DNA from: Termitomyces sp. T153 | Taxonomy: Eukaryota > Basidiomycota > Agaricomycetes > Agaricales > Lyophyllaceae | Reading direction: 5' to 3' | DNA length: 64,000 nucleotides | Assembly: GCA_018296165.2 (NCBI GenBank) | Contig: JACKQL020000009.1 | Location: forward strand, 992,001-1,056,000 | Shown here: positions 11,873-23,172 of the stretch, one piece after another | Numbering within the stretch: the stretch's first letter is position 1 | Layout: each line of letters opens with the position of its first letter | Translations under genes and position numbers: made by a program | The notes under the pieces: model-generated | Told to the model about the DNA's origin: nothing | What the model saw: the letters and a program-made list of their open reading frames with translations, nothing else | The model's database searches: none

Positions 11873-14121
11873 ATGGTAGCACCTCCAATTGTAGTCTCCA
11901 ATTTTCGACATTCTTACGGACTCTCAGCTTGCAGGACATCTACTCAATTATGGTTTGAACATTGAATTGATACTTGGCTCAATTTTTTCCCTTACTCCCT
12001 GTTACATCCAGCGTTCATGGGTATCCTCACGATTCAGGTGTATATTTATCATTTGTCATTTCGTAAGGACAAGGGGGTCATCAAACTACTGGGCAAGTCC
12101 AGTGTCCTTTGATTCTTCTACTTTTCTGAAATAAAGATCCTTCAGTTTATTCGACTTGCATGTTAGACCTAGTTCAAACGCTCTTTGCATCACACTACGC
12201 ATGGTTCACTGTTTCTTGTCTGAACCGATACTTCAAGAGTAACGGCAATTCCTAGGTTTTTCTTTGTATCTAATTGGGGTGATATAACTGTCATTTTCAA
12301 TACTACGTGGATTCTTCTGACAATACCGCTTTTAACGAGCATCAGTATGTCCAGGCTAATCTCACTCCATTTTGTCCCATCATGACGACTTGTCTGTAGC
12401 CGCACTAATAGTGCAGCTATTTTCTCTATGGCGTATCTGGATCCTCGGAGAGGGCAGAAAAGTATATCTTGCCCTCATTATCATCATTTTCTTGGTAAGA
12501 ATATTGTTCACATTGATTAGGATCTGACTTTTTGCTAGGAAGCATTAGGATCATGCACGGCAGCTTTCTTCTGTGGCTTAAATGTGCGCAGTTGGGAACC
12601 TCGGGTTGAACTATCCATGCCAACATTCTGACCCGAACTTTCCCAAGATATGGATAAGGGGTCAAGATCCAACCGTCATCTTTCACGGTTCTTGGTGTGT
12701 TCTAGTCACAGTACTTTCCATTTCATCCCTAAAAAAAAGTCCCTCGTTGATGAGTTGACCCATTGCGGACTACAGATATGGTTTGTTGGAGGCGCATTAT
12801 GTGACATATCTATCATGGCGACCTTGGTGATCCTGGTTTGTCTATTCTGTTATTATCATACTGCTAGTACTTATACTGAGCCTTTGGCTACATCCCAGCT
12901 TCATATGAACAAAAGGTCCAATGCTTCTGAACTGAATGACACACTACATCGAGCTATAGCTGTTGATGCGAAATGTAAGTTTTGATGCCGTCAATTGATC
13001 AGATCAACGGATCAAACTTTGTTTTCGCTGAGTTTTGGAGGCTTAAGGTACACGAAAGCTCACGTAGATGTTACAGTCGTAGAGATAATTTTAAATTGAT
13101 TTATTCGCTGGTTGAGACGGCCTCGAACTATTGAATGGGTCCAAAATATATATAATTCAAAAACCCGAACCAACTAAATACTCGTAAGCCTAAGATAGCC
13201 GCTCCCTGGGGCTAGCCGAGCCGTGGTACGTCGTTGCTTGTCTTTTCCCCGGCTCTTCTCCCCCTTTTATAACTCGTCGCGCGCGCACGGACCAGGGTGC
13301 TTTCCATGCGCACCCGTGGTTGTACCGCGTGGTTCCCCTTGGCTTTCTTTTCTTATTGGTGGAGGGATCGGAATGGCGTGCTGGTTCGGCGTTACTCGGT
13401 CTGCGTACGTCCAACGTCTTTCCTTTCGCTCCTTTTTCCCCAAAGTTCTCTCAACCGTCTTTTCGTGGTTCGTGTGGAGGCCGGCTCTGGTTTCTGGACG
13501 GTCTGGCGTGCGGTATCGAGGGGGGTAGGGTATCTGTCGTGGCGATAGACGTCCATGGCTGTCTTTGGCATCGGTTAGAATTCTAGCCGGATCGCCGAGC
13601 ACAGCCATTGATCGCCTATCAAAACGCGTGATCAGCCTCGATTCGACATCAGAGCTTCTGCTGGCGTCGTTCAATGCGTGCTCTTTGGGATCTTTGGTGA
13701 TTTTCTTTTTATACTAGGTAAGTTTTTCATGTATACAGTTTTCGACATTACCCAAGCTTACGGTTTTCAGCTTGTTAACTGGTATTTCTTATCTTTTTAG
13801 TATATTCTACCTGTCTCGTGTACGAGACAGGCGTATCACTGTCATCGTCGAAGTAGGCGCTATCAGTACTATTGCTGCAATTGTTGCACTGGTTCTTTAC
13901 CTCAAGCGGATTCCCGCGCTCTTGATGATGTAAGTAACATCCCCCCCTGCCTACCACTTTTTCTCGTTCAACTTCTGGAATTATCGTAGTATCATTATCA
14001 TTGGAAAGCTATATTCCAATTCTCTACTTCAATGATGAATGCGCGGGCTACTGTCTCCTATACAAGACTGTCATGGGACTCAAGTCAGGATTATACTATG
14101 GAACAACAAACGGAACCATAA
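11873..14121 (+). pseudogene. DUF6534-like membrane protein gene, split by a solo LTR
   Basis: A basidiomycete polytopic membrane protein of unknown function, recognised piece by piece: MVAPP start at 11873, FMGILTIQVYIYHLSF (about 12018-12065), DLVQTLFASHYAW (about 12171-12210), the hallmark WRIWIL (about 12430-12450), a membrane segment starting IWFVGGALCD (about 12778), then NDTLHRAIA just before the LTR. The frame resumes at 13841 with IVEVGAISTIAAIVALV and then IGKLYSNSLL. Breaks: one extra T in the run at 11902-11905, the 875-bp solo LTR at 12964-13838, and a one-base loss near 14028. One intron donor looks like GC rather than GT. The probable stop is 14119-14121. The family normally has 7 membrane segments and about 300-400 residues. 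Confidence 0.75.
12964..13838 (-). repeat. Solo LTR, family L, copy 2 (inside a gene)
   Basis: 875 bp in reverse orientation, starting TGATGCGAAATG and ending GGCGTATCA, with exact 4-bp flanks CTGT (12960-12963 and 13839-13842). It is rich in intact CpG, so it is probably young or never methylated. It interrupts a coding exon of the DUF6534-like gene. Open frames inside it (13190-13674) are chance frames in LTR DNA. Confidence 0.85.
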
Positions 14122-14603
14122 GCACAAGTAAAGTGACCAAACTGATCGGCTTAATAAAAGGTTCTCAGCGCCGCATTTCCGGAATCTTGAGTATATGAGA
14201 TCAGAGTGATTGTCTTTTTTTCGGGAAAGAAGAGCCCTGAATGTCAATTTGACGAGGTAAATGTCAAAGCCTCGTTGGAGACACTAGTGTCCTATCATGA
14301 CTGGCGGTTAGACTCAGTGGAAAGGGTGAAGAAAAGCATGTCTTCGCGGGTTCGAGAAGACAAAAATTGTAAGCGATGTGTATCTACAACGTAGTACAAA
14401 AATTTTCTCTCACGCCAACGCTGCAAGAGGGGGCTTCCAAGGAGAAAAATGATCCTCACTGAAGAGTAGCTGAAGGTATCAGGCCTTCAAGCTTAAGGGA
14501 CAATACAATTATTTTTATTTTGAGAGCTTGCACTCTCATCAGATAACAACCTGATCTTATCTACAGATCACACTTGAAAAATTTTTCGGGTGCTCCGCTT
14601 AAA
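14122..14603. other. Intergenic / 3' remnant
   Basis: Spacer between the broken membrane-protein gene and the Bud20-like gene. Weak open frames (14206-14394) have no recognised family and could be transcript tail of the pseudogene. Confidence 0.35.
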
Positions 14604-15150
14604 ATGGGTCGCGTCCGTCGTTCTCGAGCTCACCATGCACGACGAGATGTACATAGGGCGTCTCGCACACGAGTATAATTATTTTCTCGCTGTCTTTTTA
14701 CGATCTCTATATTCTGTGCTTTAGGTTAGATCGCGCGATTTGGACCTTATACAACTTATCGACCTGGACCCCAAAGTAAGAGCATTTCCTGTTTGTAGCC
14801 CGTCCCTATTGAACTAGAGTCTTTGCAGAATAGAGCAGCGTTAGAGGCTCAGCCTATTGATCTTGAAAAACCTGGTCTTGCCCAACACTACTGTGTTGAA
14901 TGCGCAAAGTTTGTACACCCACATGTCTCGCATGTTTGTGTGTCCTCATGAATCCGTTAGGTATTACGAGACTGATTCCGCTCTTCGAACCCATTGGCGA
15001 AGCAAGGCTCACAAGCGCCGTTGTAAAGAATTAAAACAGCCTGCATATACGATCGAGGAGGCGGAGCGAGCAGCTGGTTTAGGTAGAGAGGGCAAGCGGA
15101 CAGCGTCGACTTCCAGACCACTCATCGCACCTGACGATGCAATGTCTTGA
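14604..15150 (+). CDS. BUD20: Bud20/ZNF593-type zinc-finger ribosome export factor
   Basis: Four exons (14604-14672, 14725-14775, 14829-14908, 14961-15150) give 129 residues with consistent phases. The protein starts MGRVRRSRAHHARRDVHRAS, then has a DLDLIQLIDLDP segment, then one C2H2 finger (CVEC, then THWRSKAHKRRC) and AYTIEEAERAAGLG. This is the full architecture of the Bud20/ZNF593 family. In yeast, Bud20 is a shuttling factor that helps export pre-60S ribosomal subunits from the nucleus. Length and order match the family, so the gene looks intact. The basic N-terminus is the usual nuclear and rRNA-contacting part. Confidence 0.92.
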
Positions 15151-15381
15151 TTATACCCGTGATGCCGACTCTGATTGATTCTCTGGTGATGTACATATGA
15201 TACTATAATTCACGATCTGACCTGCCTGGTCTTTCATGCCACCTACATCTGCCTAATTTCGAACCAAGTGTAATATCAGTTCCATTCCAGTCGCTCGCGA
15301 TAGAGGCCGTGGTAAATCCATTCATTTCACTGGTAAATTGTGTTCCCACAACGTTTGATGTGGGTTGAAATCGTCGTAAAA
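15151..15381. other. Intergenic
   Basis: 3' flank of the Bud20-like gene. Nothing recognised. Confidence 0.4.
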
Positions 15382-15960
15382 TGCGGGTTTCCGAGGGTGA
15401 GGAGCATTTTCGGAGGCCTCTGCGCAACATGCGCATGCAATTTCTTGCCATCTCGGCCGTTTTTGCATCTCGAAGCTTGGTTGAAGCGATTGGCGAATAC
15501 TGGATTGCGACCATAGCTATTTCGTGTAGCGCAGGTAGATATCAACACAGTAACAGTAGGCCGAAGTGTCTCTCTGCTTTTTTCCGTGGATATTTTGCAA
15601 TCTCACCATTACTACATCTTGTCTGTTGTACATGCTTCATAGTAGGATTCTCACCTTTTTTGATGAGATTTTCTGACTTCATCTCTCACTACAGAACTTG
15701 CGAATTTTCACTTCAAAAGGATTTTCTATATCTTTTTGCAAGTTCTTTTCCATCGCAAGACGAAAGCACGATGCATGCGCTTCACGGCTTGCTCACGTTC
15801 TTACTATAGTCGTTTTACATTTAGTCGTACTTTTTTCGTACACCCTCCCACCTCCCCGTTATTATACTGTACTTCGTATTCTTGTATATATACAATGGCC
15901 CTATCCATCGAGCGCTTCATACAACAGAAAAAGAAGGCTTCGGTGGCCTGTTTGGGCGCT
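15382..15960 (+). repeat. Dispersed repeat family R, copy 1
   Basis: Shares a core (GGAGGCCTCTGCGCA at its heart) with copies at about 28640-29000 and 56082-56770. It also shares a second block TTAGTCGTACTT...CACCCTCCCA with the 56-kb copy. CpG sites are kept here and at 56 kb but lost at 28 kb. Borders are not resolved, and I see no coding content or clear terminal repeats. Confidence 0.55.
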
Positions 15961-15974
15961 ATCACTGAGTGTAA

Positions 15975-16677
15975 TTAGTAGCCGAGGCTTAAGTTTAAAC
16001 AGTTCTTGCACCAGGGACCTTCACATGTTTGCCATCTAGTGGGAGTGAATGTCAACAGCTGATCTGAAAGAGGTCGAGTAGAAATCATAATCGTTGTAGG
16101 TGGGTAGAACAAACTCATCTTTCGGACCTCATGAGGTTTTGCGAAAGTCACGACCAACACCGGCAAGGGATTCTGAAGAAGGGCTTCGATCAGACTGCAT
16201 TCAAAGAAGTGAGCACCTGTTCTAGATTCTACGTTTTCGAGATGCTCTCCTCTTTCCGCTACCGACTGAAACTTATCTTGTATGAATAGTCTCCGCCAGC
16301 TCAGCTTGAACTACGGCCCGTGAATTCCTCGCCGGGGGTCCGTTCCTTTTCTTATTTGCATCGCCACTAGAGTTCAATGAGGGGTTGTGCACGGCACCAT
16401 TAGCAGCAACTGTCGTGATAGCGGGGTTGGGTGGATCGTAAGGTGCTTTTGTGTTAGTTGAAGGTGGGAATGTACGGTCTGTTTGAGCAATCTGTCATCG
16501 TCTGAGTCGTAAGAAAGGTGCAACGTCGTTCCGCGCGATTTTGCTGCTGTATTGAACGAGCCAGCGATGACGGGAAGAGAAAATTGGGTTGTGATCAACG
16601 ACTTGCTTTTCTAGTTTCGGAGGCTGTATTTGATCAGGCGTGGATGGTTGTCGTCTCCTGCCAAAATGACGAAACAT
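15975..16677 (-). CDS. Unrecognised multi-exon gene
   Basis: At least two segments on the minus strand read like protein. One holds MFRHFGRRRQPSTPDQIQPP (start at 16677) and a Pro/Asn/Ser-rich stretch near 16330-16490. The other, 15975-16310, holds SWRRLFIQDKFQSVAERGE, FFECSLIEALLQNPLPVLV and a C-terminal Cys-containing GPWCKNC, ending TAA at 15975. They lie in different frames, so one or two introns are needed (an acceptor before TTCAAG near 16308 fits). I do not recognise the family. The exon model is uncertain. Confidence 0.4.
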
Positions 16678-16860
16678 TTCATAATGTGGTTTCCATGAAC
16701 AGGTCTACAGTGTCATGTGAGATGAATGAGATACCACTCCTCTTGCGACAAAAGTGACATTTGAAAGACACGAATACTAGCTTACTATCAAGTGATGATG
16801 ATCACACCGGCATCAGTCTCACGTTCTTTGATACTGGGAAAGTTGATATCTGAACAGAGT

Positions 16861-18695
16861 TTAAGAGCAATACGAAGCCTGATAATCGCGTGAAGCAGCG
16901 TCTACGCCCTGGATGAACCCATGTTCTAAACAAAGAAAATCAGCGGACCCGGAAGTAACAAACGATGGTTGAAGGAATTCACCATACTCCCAGTAACTTT
17001 TGCCATGATCTTGCGTAGTCTTCATCGCCAAAGCACCTTTAAATCCAAGTTCTGTCACTCGTCCATATGGATCGCTCTGTGAACTAGAATCCAGGAATGT
17101 ATAACCAGCGTCCCACCCCTCCAAGAAACCATCATTAAAACGCCAATGTTCGTATTTTCCGGGATATTGTGCCCAATAACTCGTGTGAACCTCTGAAGGA
17201 CGCAGGTGAATGTGAACATTCACGAGTGATAAGACCTTACCGAGCGCCTGGTCTTTCTCTTTGTCCTTCCTGAGCCGACGCCTTCCATCGTCATTCGCAC
17301 TCTCTCGTTTCTTGTGTAACCCTACACGATAAGGAAACACTCCGCTACCAACAGAATCCCTCAAGCTCCATCCTGTATCACCTGCCCACTGTTTCTTATA
17401 TGTCCAAAAGAACCATCCTCCACAATATCTCTCATACAGTGCCACCTGCGTCCTGACATATTCGCCTTGTTCCCCAGGTTTCCCTGATAGGGAGCCGGGG
17501 TCAAGGCCTCCAGACCACTCGCCGACGACCAAGCCACCGCCTGCACGTCCCAATGTCTCCGTGACACGTGCGAACAACTGGGGCGTGGGGGCGGAGGAGT
17601 CAGAAAGTGCTTTTATGTGTTCATGGACGGTAGTAGAAATATCTAATGTCGTAAAGCAGCGATAGAGGTGATGATCAAGGACGAGGAGAGAAGGAGAGGC
17701 CATTTTTTGTACGAAGTCTGCATATTGGCCTGTACGCCAACATTCTCCCAGGTACAATGGGATGGTAGAGTCGATTTCCCGAAGAGCTTTGATGGTCGAT
17801 ATGTACCAAGCTTGAAGGTCTGTATCGGATGACGGATCTGGTTCATTGAGCAATTCGATACCAATTATATTCGCTAGAGGTGGCCGGTGAGAATTGGCAT
17901 AAGCGTTGAGCGCTTTGACGAGGGTGCACAGGATACGGGTCGTATGTTTACGACTGCGTCTACTATTAAAGAACGTTGGAGGGTCCGATGTTCCCGAGTG
18001 AGGATCTCTATTTTGCTTTCCTGGTGCAGCATGAAGATCTTGAAGATCCTCAGTGAATACCTTACCTTAAAGATGTAATAAATAAAACTGTACCGATGAG
18101 AACACCAAGTCCATATCTATTCGCAGTCTCGATGGCCTTTGTTATACGGGACCAAGCACTGGAAAAGACGGGCAAGAGGTCATGGAATGCAGTTTCATGT
18201 AATACAGATGGGTCAGTTCCACATAAATGATAATATCCGATCTATCAAGATTGGCTTGTAGATTGTGAACGGGCAGTGGAAAAACATTCTACGGACTGGA
18301 ATCCTGACAGCGTTCATTCCTCTTTCGGATATCCAGGCCCAGTCGTCTTCGACTATCCAGTTATCCCAATGATCCTCCAGGAGTTCTCGAGCATTTGGTC
18401 CTCGGGCAATATCAAGATCGCTTTGACCAGGAGCAGTTGCAAAGCGGTACGGCCGATCTGTAATCCATCGCTCCAAAATGAACCAGGAACCTTATATATC
18501 AATAAGAGTCGCGCGATGAGACGGATTACACTTTCAAGGCTTTAATATTCAATTCTCACCAAGATTGACCCCCCGATGCTTCCTATACCTGTAAAGCATT
18601 GGCTCGAACACACTTGGCGGCAAAAGGGGTCGATTTTCCACTGTTGGTCTAGGTTTTCTGCCGAGAGCTACTTTCAATTTTTCCAATCCCTGCAT
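16861..18695 (-). CDS. Glycoside hydrolase family 5, intracellular exo-1,3-beta-glucanase-like
   Basis: Four exons (18560-18695, 18297-18490, 18094-18241, 16861-18038) join in phase to 551 residues. Landmarks in order: RGVNLGSWFILERWIT, the catalytic-face motif GMNAVRIP then IGYYHL, LLNEPDPSS carrying the NEP acid/base glutamate, DHHLYRCF, and VVGEWSGGL carrying the nucleophile glutamate. A large C-terminal part has SYWAQYPGKYEHWRF and GFLEGWD. The family (GH5_9-like) hydrolyses 1,3-beta-glucans by retention. There is no signal peptide: the N-terminus is MQGLEKLKVALGRKP, so it probably works inside the cell or leaves by another route. A basic Arg/Lys-rich loop sits before the C-terminal region. 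Both catalytic residues are present. Confidence 0.88.
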
Positions 18696-18993
18696 ATCGG
18701 TCGTATTACGGAGTGATGACAGGCGTCAAGAAAGTCGTCAACCGTGACTTACATAAGAGACACGGGTCATCTATTTTTGTTTCGTGAAGAATTATCAAAC
18801 AAAACCGCGTGCCAATTTGAGATGTCTCACGCGTCCTGGATTCAAATTGGACATATACATTCGGGTCGTGATGGTGCAACAGCTTGTCACGGTGCTACGG
18901 GCCTTGGGATAGAACGGATGTGAAATGAGCATGTTCAGTTCACGACCAAAGGAATCCTTTCCTACACTCGCAAGCTAACGAAGGCCAGTGAGT
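18696..18993. other. Short spacer between two minus-strand genes
   Basis: About 300 bp lying between the end of the methyltransferase fusion gene and the start of the GH5 gene. It must hold the GH5 promoter and the upstream gene's terminator. No motif is clear enough to name. Confidence 0.4.
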
Positions 18994-20685
18994 TCATACT
19001 TCGACCAAATCTTCTTGATCTCCGTATTTAGCCAACCATGCTTTTATACCACCCTGAAGGACATACGCAGTCGAAGATGTCACGGATTTGTCATTGAGAT
19101 AGTCTTGGTACCTAGAAGGAAATTCTCAATACTTCCAAACATCTCACATCTAGAAGCATCTCACCACCCGGCACATCTGGGTCCACGGCCAGACGAGCTG
19201 CCGCAGTAGAAGATCACACGACTTGTGTTTTTGTGCTTCTCAAGAAATGCAGGTAGATTGTCGTAGAATGTCTGAGCATACCAGTTTTCGCTTCCACGAA
19301 TGTGTCCCCCCTAGAGAGAGTGATCAATGCCTCTTTGACCTTCAGAAGAATGGAACAGTCGTACAGCACGATCATCCTTCCGAACGTCAATGACTGCGAG
19401 ATTTCCGTTTGTAGGGGATTCACGCATAAGAATTTCAAGTTCCTCCATCGGAATTCGTCCTGGATCCGATTTTACCTTTGGATAAGCATCCCACCAGCGG
19501 AGAAGGACTGGCGTTAATGTCGTTTCGCCGCGTTCCTGGCTTGTGCTGTTCTTTACAGCGGTGATCTGGTAAGATGCTATTTTGTGACTGATTTCAGTGT
19601 TAAGGCAGCCAGTGCAATACAATACGTACCGACCCATGCATTAACATCATATTTGGGCTTGCAAGAAGTGCTTGCACTATAACAGCTGCTTCCATTGGCG
19701 ACGATACATATCTGTTGGAGCTCATTCCCAGTTTCTAGAAACGTAATTTCTGATGTCGTGTGAGTCGATTATTTGTCAAATTTACTATGGGAATGCATAC
19801 CGGTGAAGCCAGAAGTTTCAAGAATAGTCTTGTATTTTTCTACCAATATCGATCCCGAGATACAATTCACATATGCCGTGAGGTCATTTCGAATTTCATC
19901 TGAGAGAGGACGTCTGGCAACGATCTGAAGTTCAATTGAGGATTGACCATGCACAGGCAAGTAGGTGTAACGAACATCATCGATCACAAGACGTCCACCA
20001 GGCTTGAGTATCCGGTATATCTCCTTCAGAGCGCCCTCCTTCTTGCTGTGAGGCAAGAGGTTGATGACACAGTTTGATAGAACGCAATCGACCGTGTTCG
20101 TAGTAATTGGAAGAGGTTCGGCTAGCGAAGCCTGGATAAATGCAACTTGCGGGAATTTCAAACCTTTCTCGGTGGCGTTCCGACGGGCTAAAGCGATCAT
20201 GTCCTGAGATCAGATTCATCAGTGTACCATGACAGGAAGGGAACGAAGCAGAATTCACAGCGGAAACGTCAATGCCTATTGCCTGTCCGTGCGGTCCAAC
20301 CTTTAGTGCAGCTAGAAGGATGTCGATACCAGCACCAGAACCCAGGTCGATGACGATCTCTGTCTGAAGAAGGCCGTTATTTCTGTGATATAGCATGGAC
20401 TAACAAACAGGGAAGGTACATCTTTGAGATTAGCAGCATGAACAGGGCTGCCGCATCCTAATCCGAGCTGGGCGGATGCTGGTATGGATTTCAAGTCGCT
20501 TTCTGTATATCCTACTGACTGGGCTGTCTTGTCTGTCACTAGATCAGCTTCATGAGCGCCAAGGTTTAGAAGGTTCAGAGGCAATGAGAGTCTAACTCAC
20601 GGGATCGACCTGTAGCTGATTTTGCCTTATGGCTATAAGCTTCGATAACTGCGTTCACAAGAGAGCTGTCTGTGAAATTCGACAT
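18994..20685 (-). CDS. Arsenite methyltransferase fused to a rhodanese/Acr2-type domain
   Basis: Eight exons (20601-20685, 20420-20538, 20259-20363, 19801-20203, 19630-19749, 19365-19576, 19165-19310, 18994-19111) give 435 residues with every phase consistent. Residues 1 to about 285 form an AS3MT/ArsM methyltransferase: the As-binding cysteine in GLGCGSP, SAM motif DLGSGAGID, then SNCVINLLP and NCISGSI with the other expected cysteines, closing with [15 protein letters not shown]. Residues about 305-435 form a rhodanese-like domain with [22 protein letters not shown] and a [10 protein letters not shown] loop, which has the CX5R form of Cdc25/Acr2 arsenate reductases. One protein could thus reduce arsenate and methylate arsenite using SAM. 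The two halves are joined by a phase-1 intron inside the last methyltransferase strand. Two separate genes is the less likely alternative. Confidence 0.85.
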
Positions 20686-20872
20686 GGGTATACTTGATTG
20701 CGAAAAGCTGCCTTGACTTATTACTTGTGAAATTGGAAATCAAAATCAAATTCGTGCCGGTTAAAGCCGGTCTACCCAACAAGGGATAATATTAATCCTC
20801 TAAAATTCGTACGTTTATACTAATGACATGGGATAGGGGTCGTTCTAACGAAGCATAGGCTAGTCACAATGA

Positions 20873-21616
20873 TTAAACTTGATGCCAATGGCTTAATTGC
20901 CCGCCAGTGAATTCTTGGAGCATCGAATCAAAGGTAACCTCATAACTTGAAGGGACATATTCAAGTTCTCCATAGGCCTGAGGCAAAGTGTAATTCTGGC
21001 CGATAAGAAAAGGGTCGATTGCAGGTTGTGCGTCCGAGCCATAACTAGCTGCATATGCCCCTGGCTGGACCTGGTGGTTGCTGGTTCCCAAGTTCTCGCA
21101 CAGTACTTTGAAGGCATCTTCAATATCCTGTTGACTCCAGAGAGGAAGGGTCGTTCCATGAGCCTACAGGCGACGGGCTTTATCGTGAGACGGCGGACGG
21201 AGATATAACATGATCATACGCACCTCTGATGGTCCAGCGCATGGAGATGGGTAGAGAAAGCCTGTTGCATGGAAAGCATCACAAGAGTCGGCCTGTACTG
21301 AATTAGCAGCGCTATGCGTCCCGTTCGATCTCTCTCTTCTCTCGCGCTCCCGCTGTCCCTTGCTTCGAGGCGAATATTTGTAACCTGGATATTTCGCTTC
21401 GTGCTCCAATTTTTTGATGAGAGCAAGTTGTTGATACTCGGCTTTCACTTCTTGAGACTCCTGATGCCAGAGTTGAGAAACCATCCGAGAGATATCGCCT
21501 TGTTTTCTATAAGTGCCAGGTGGTGGAGGAGGAAGTTGACCAGTCTTGTGGGAGCGGTATAATATAAAAGCGTTAGGAGGCCGAGGGATTCTTTGTGTTT
21601 CCTGTTTGCGTGCCAT
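20873..21616 (-). CDS. HMG-box transcription factor (mating-regulator type)
   Basis: Two exons (21224-21616 and 20873-21127) joined in phase 0; 215 residues. The N-terminal third is a MATA/Sox-type HMG box: IPRPPNAFILYRSHK, then DISRMVSQLWHQE, then EHEAKYPGYKYSPR, the minor-groove DNA-binding fold used by fungal mating and sexual-development regulators. The tail is Gln/Tyr/Pro-rich with no known domain. It is small for the family. A run of prolines (LPPPPPGTY) lies between helix 1 and helix 2, lengthening that loop. Whether it acts in mating, fruiting or something else cannot be told; no pheromone or receptor gene lies near. Confidence 0.85.
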
Positions 21617-21874
21617 GAGATCAAGTGAGGATATCTGAAGCTAACGCGAGTGATTTCATCGTGAACTCGGATTCTCTGGTTTTATAGAATGTTAAGAGAG
21701 CAAAGCGTGTTCAGAAGTAACCGTCAAAGCTCGGCGTTCAACATTCAATGTCTCGCTTTGACGTTGACCCAACGTTGACCTCGACCTCCCCGCTGCGAGC
21801 GCTTTGATTCAGGCAAAACTGGACCAAGAGACGTGTCAAAAAGCTAGCTTCGATGCATTGTGGCCCAGGCATGT
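21617..21874. other. HMG gene upstream region
   Basis: The promoter region of the HMG-box gene, ending at the solo LTR. It contains the short direct repeat GACGTTGACCCAACGTTGACC at about 21761-21781. Confidence 0.35.
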
Positions 21875-21878
21875 ACAT

Positions 21879-22698
21879 TGATACGCCGGCCTCAAAACTG
21901 AGGACCGGCAAAAGTACTAGAAGAACTAAAAAAGATGCTTTCTATACCAAAACGGCCGAAAACTGTAAGCCGAACGTCGAAAACTGTAGACGTAAAAGAC
22001 ATACCTTTTATAAATCAAGTACTACCACCCAAGCGACACTAAAGAGATGGCTGAAACAAAGCAGATACGTCAGGTACAAGCGATCAAGAGATCCAAGGCT
22101 GACAAAAAGCCAAGTCCGTGGCAGTGCTCAGGCCGAGACGGCAATCTCGGATCATAATCCGAGATCAGCCATCAAGGCCGACGAAACTCTGCACAAACTG
22201 CCAGACCTTCACTGATTTAAAAACGCCTGACGCAACACGTTGGATAAAAGACTCCCAACATGCTATCAAGTCCCGAGAACGACCACGACCAGCTAGTACG
22301 CGAGCAAGGAAGGGATAAGGAAGGAGAAAGGCCAAACTACGGGATGACATAGAAAAGATGACGCGGAGACCGGTCTATCACGGCTGATACCACGCGGAAC
22401 GCAATGGTCCGTGCACGAACAGCGAGGTACAGAAGGGGAAGGAATTCGGGGAGGATGGACAAGCAGTCCCAGGGAGCGGTTGTCTTAGGCCTACGAGTTC
22501 TAGTTGCTTCGGGTCTAATAGTTTAATAATATTAATTGAAACCATTCAATTGTGCGAGAACCGTTCTCAAACTTGCGAATTAATCATATCGCTACGTCTA
22601 AGTGAGCTTGCGTGTAGCTAAAAGCTTCCAAACAACTGTGAATAGAAAGTTTGATCAGTTGATCTAATCATTGACGGCATCAAACTTACTTCGCATCT
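21879..22698 (+). repeat. Solo LTR, family L, copy 3
   Basis: 820 bp, starting TGATACGCC and ending CGCATCT (the expected final A is T), flanked by exact ACAT repeats (21875-21878 and 22699-22702). It keeps many CpG sites. Shared blocks include GAAAACTGTAAGC and CAGGGAGCGG. It marks the left edge of the CpG-poor island. Confidence 0.85.
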
Positions 22699-22702
22699 AC
22701 AT

Positions 22703-23168
22703 AACCGTCATGTTGGACCAGACTAGTCAAGTTACATAATACAGGCTGGAAAGAAGGCATATTTTTCTGAGTATACTGTATACAATAGTATCCAAAACAA
22801 TTGAGCCTTTTGCAAAGTTCCTGTAGGTTTTCTTTTTCGCTCATGGTCACTGAGTCTTCTAACTACCTTTGGGCCCTCCCCTGATTGATCGTAGGCTGAT
22901 GCTCCTCACATATGTCAGTGGAAAAAGATGAAGATATTGATATGCATCTATAACTGATATCTGCCTTTCATAAAGCACTGATTGGGGGCATGGTGCAATG
23001 GACCATTGTGATCCTGTCCCAGAAGTTCCCTTGCTTTGGTTTTGGTGGTTCATTTTCTGTGGTGCTATTATTCATGATGAATTTTTGGATGACATTGCGT
23101 CAGGCACACTCCCTCTGAACATAGGGTTACATAGCGATTAACCCTACCTTCAGTGTAGACATGGTTGG
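22703..23168. other. CpG-poor spacer
   Basis: AT-rich spacer between two solo LTRs. No gene seen. CpG becomes rare from here on. Confidence 0.4.
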
Positions 23169-23172
23169 ACAT

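Noticed and set aside
13190..13674. Overlapping open frames of 74-135 codons in the 13.2-13.7 kb region
   Set aside because: They lie inside the solo LTR, and the homologous LTR at 23-24 kb does not keep them. They are chance frames in GC-rich DNA.
12964..22698. A 9.7-kb element bounded by the inverted copies at 13 and 22 kb carrying the GH5, methyltransferase and HMG genes
   Set aside because: The flanks differ (CTGT versus ACAT) and each copy is complete with its own duplication. The genes between are ordinary host genes.
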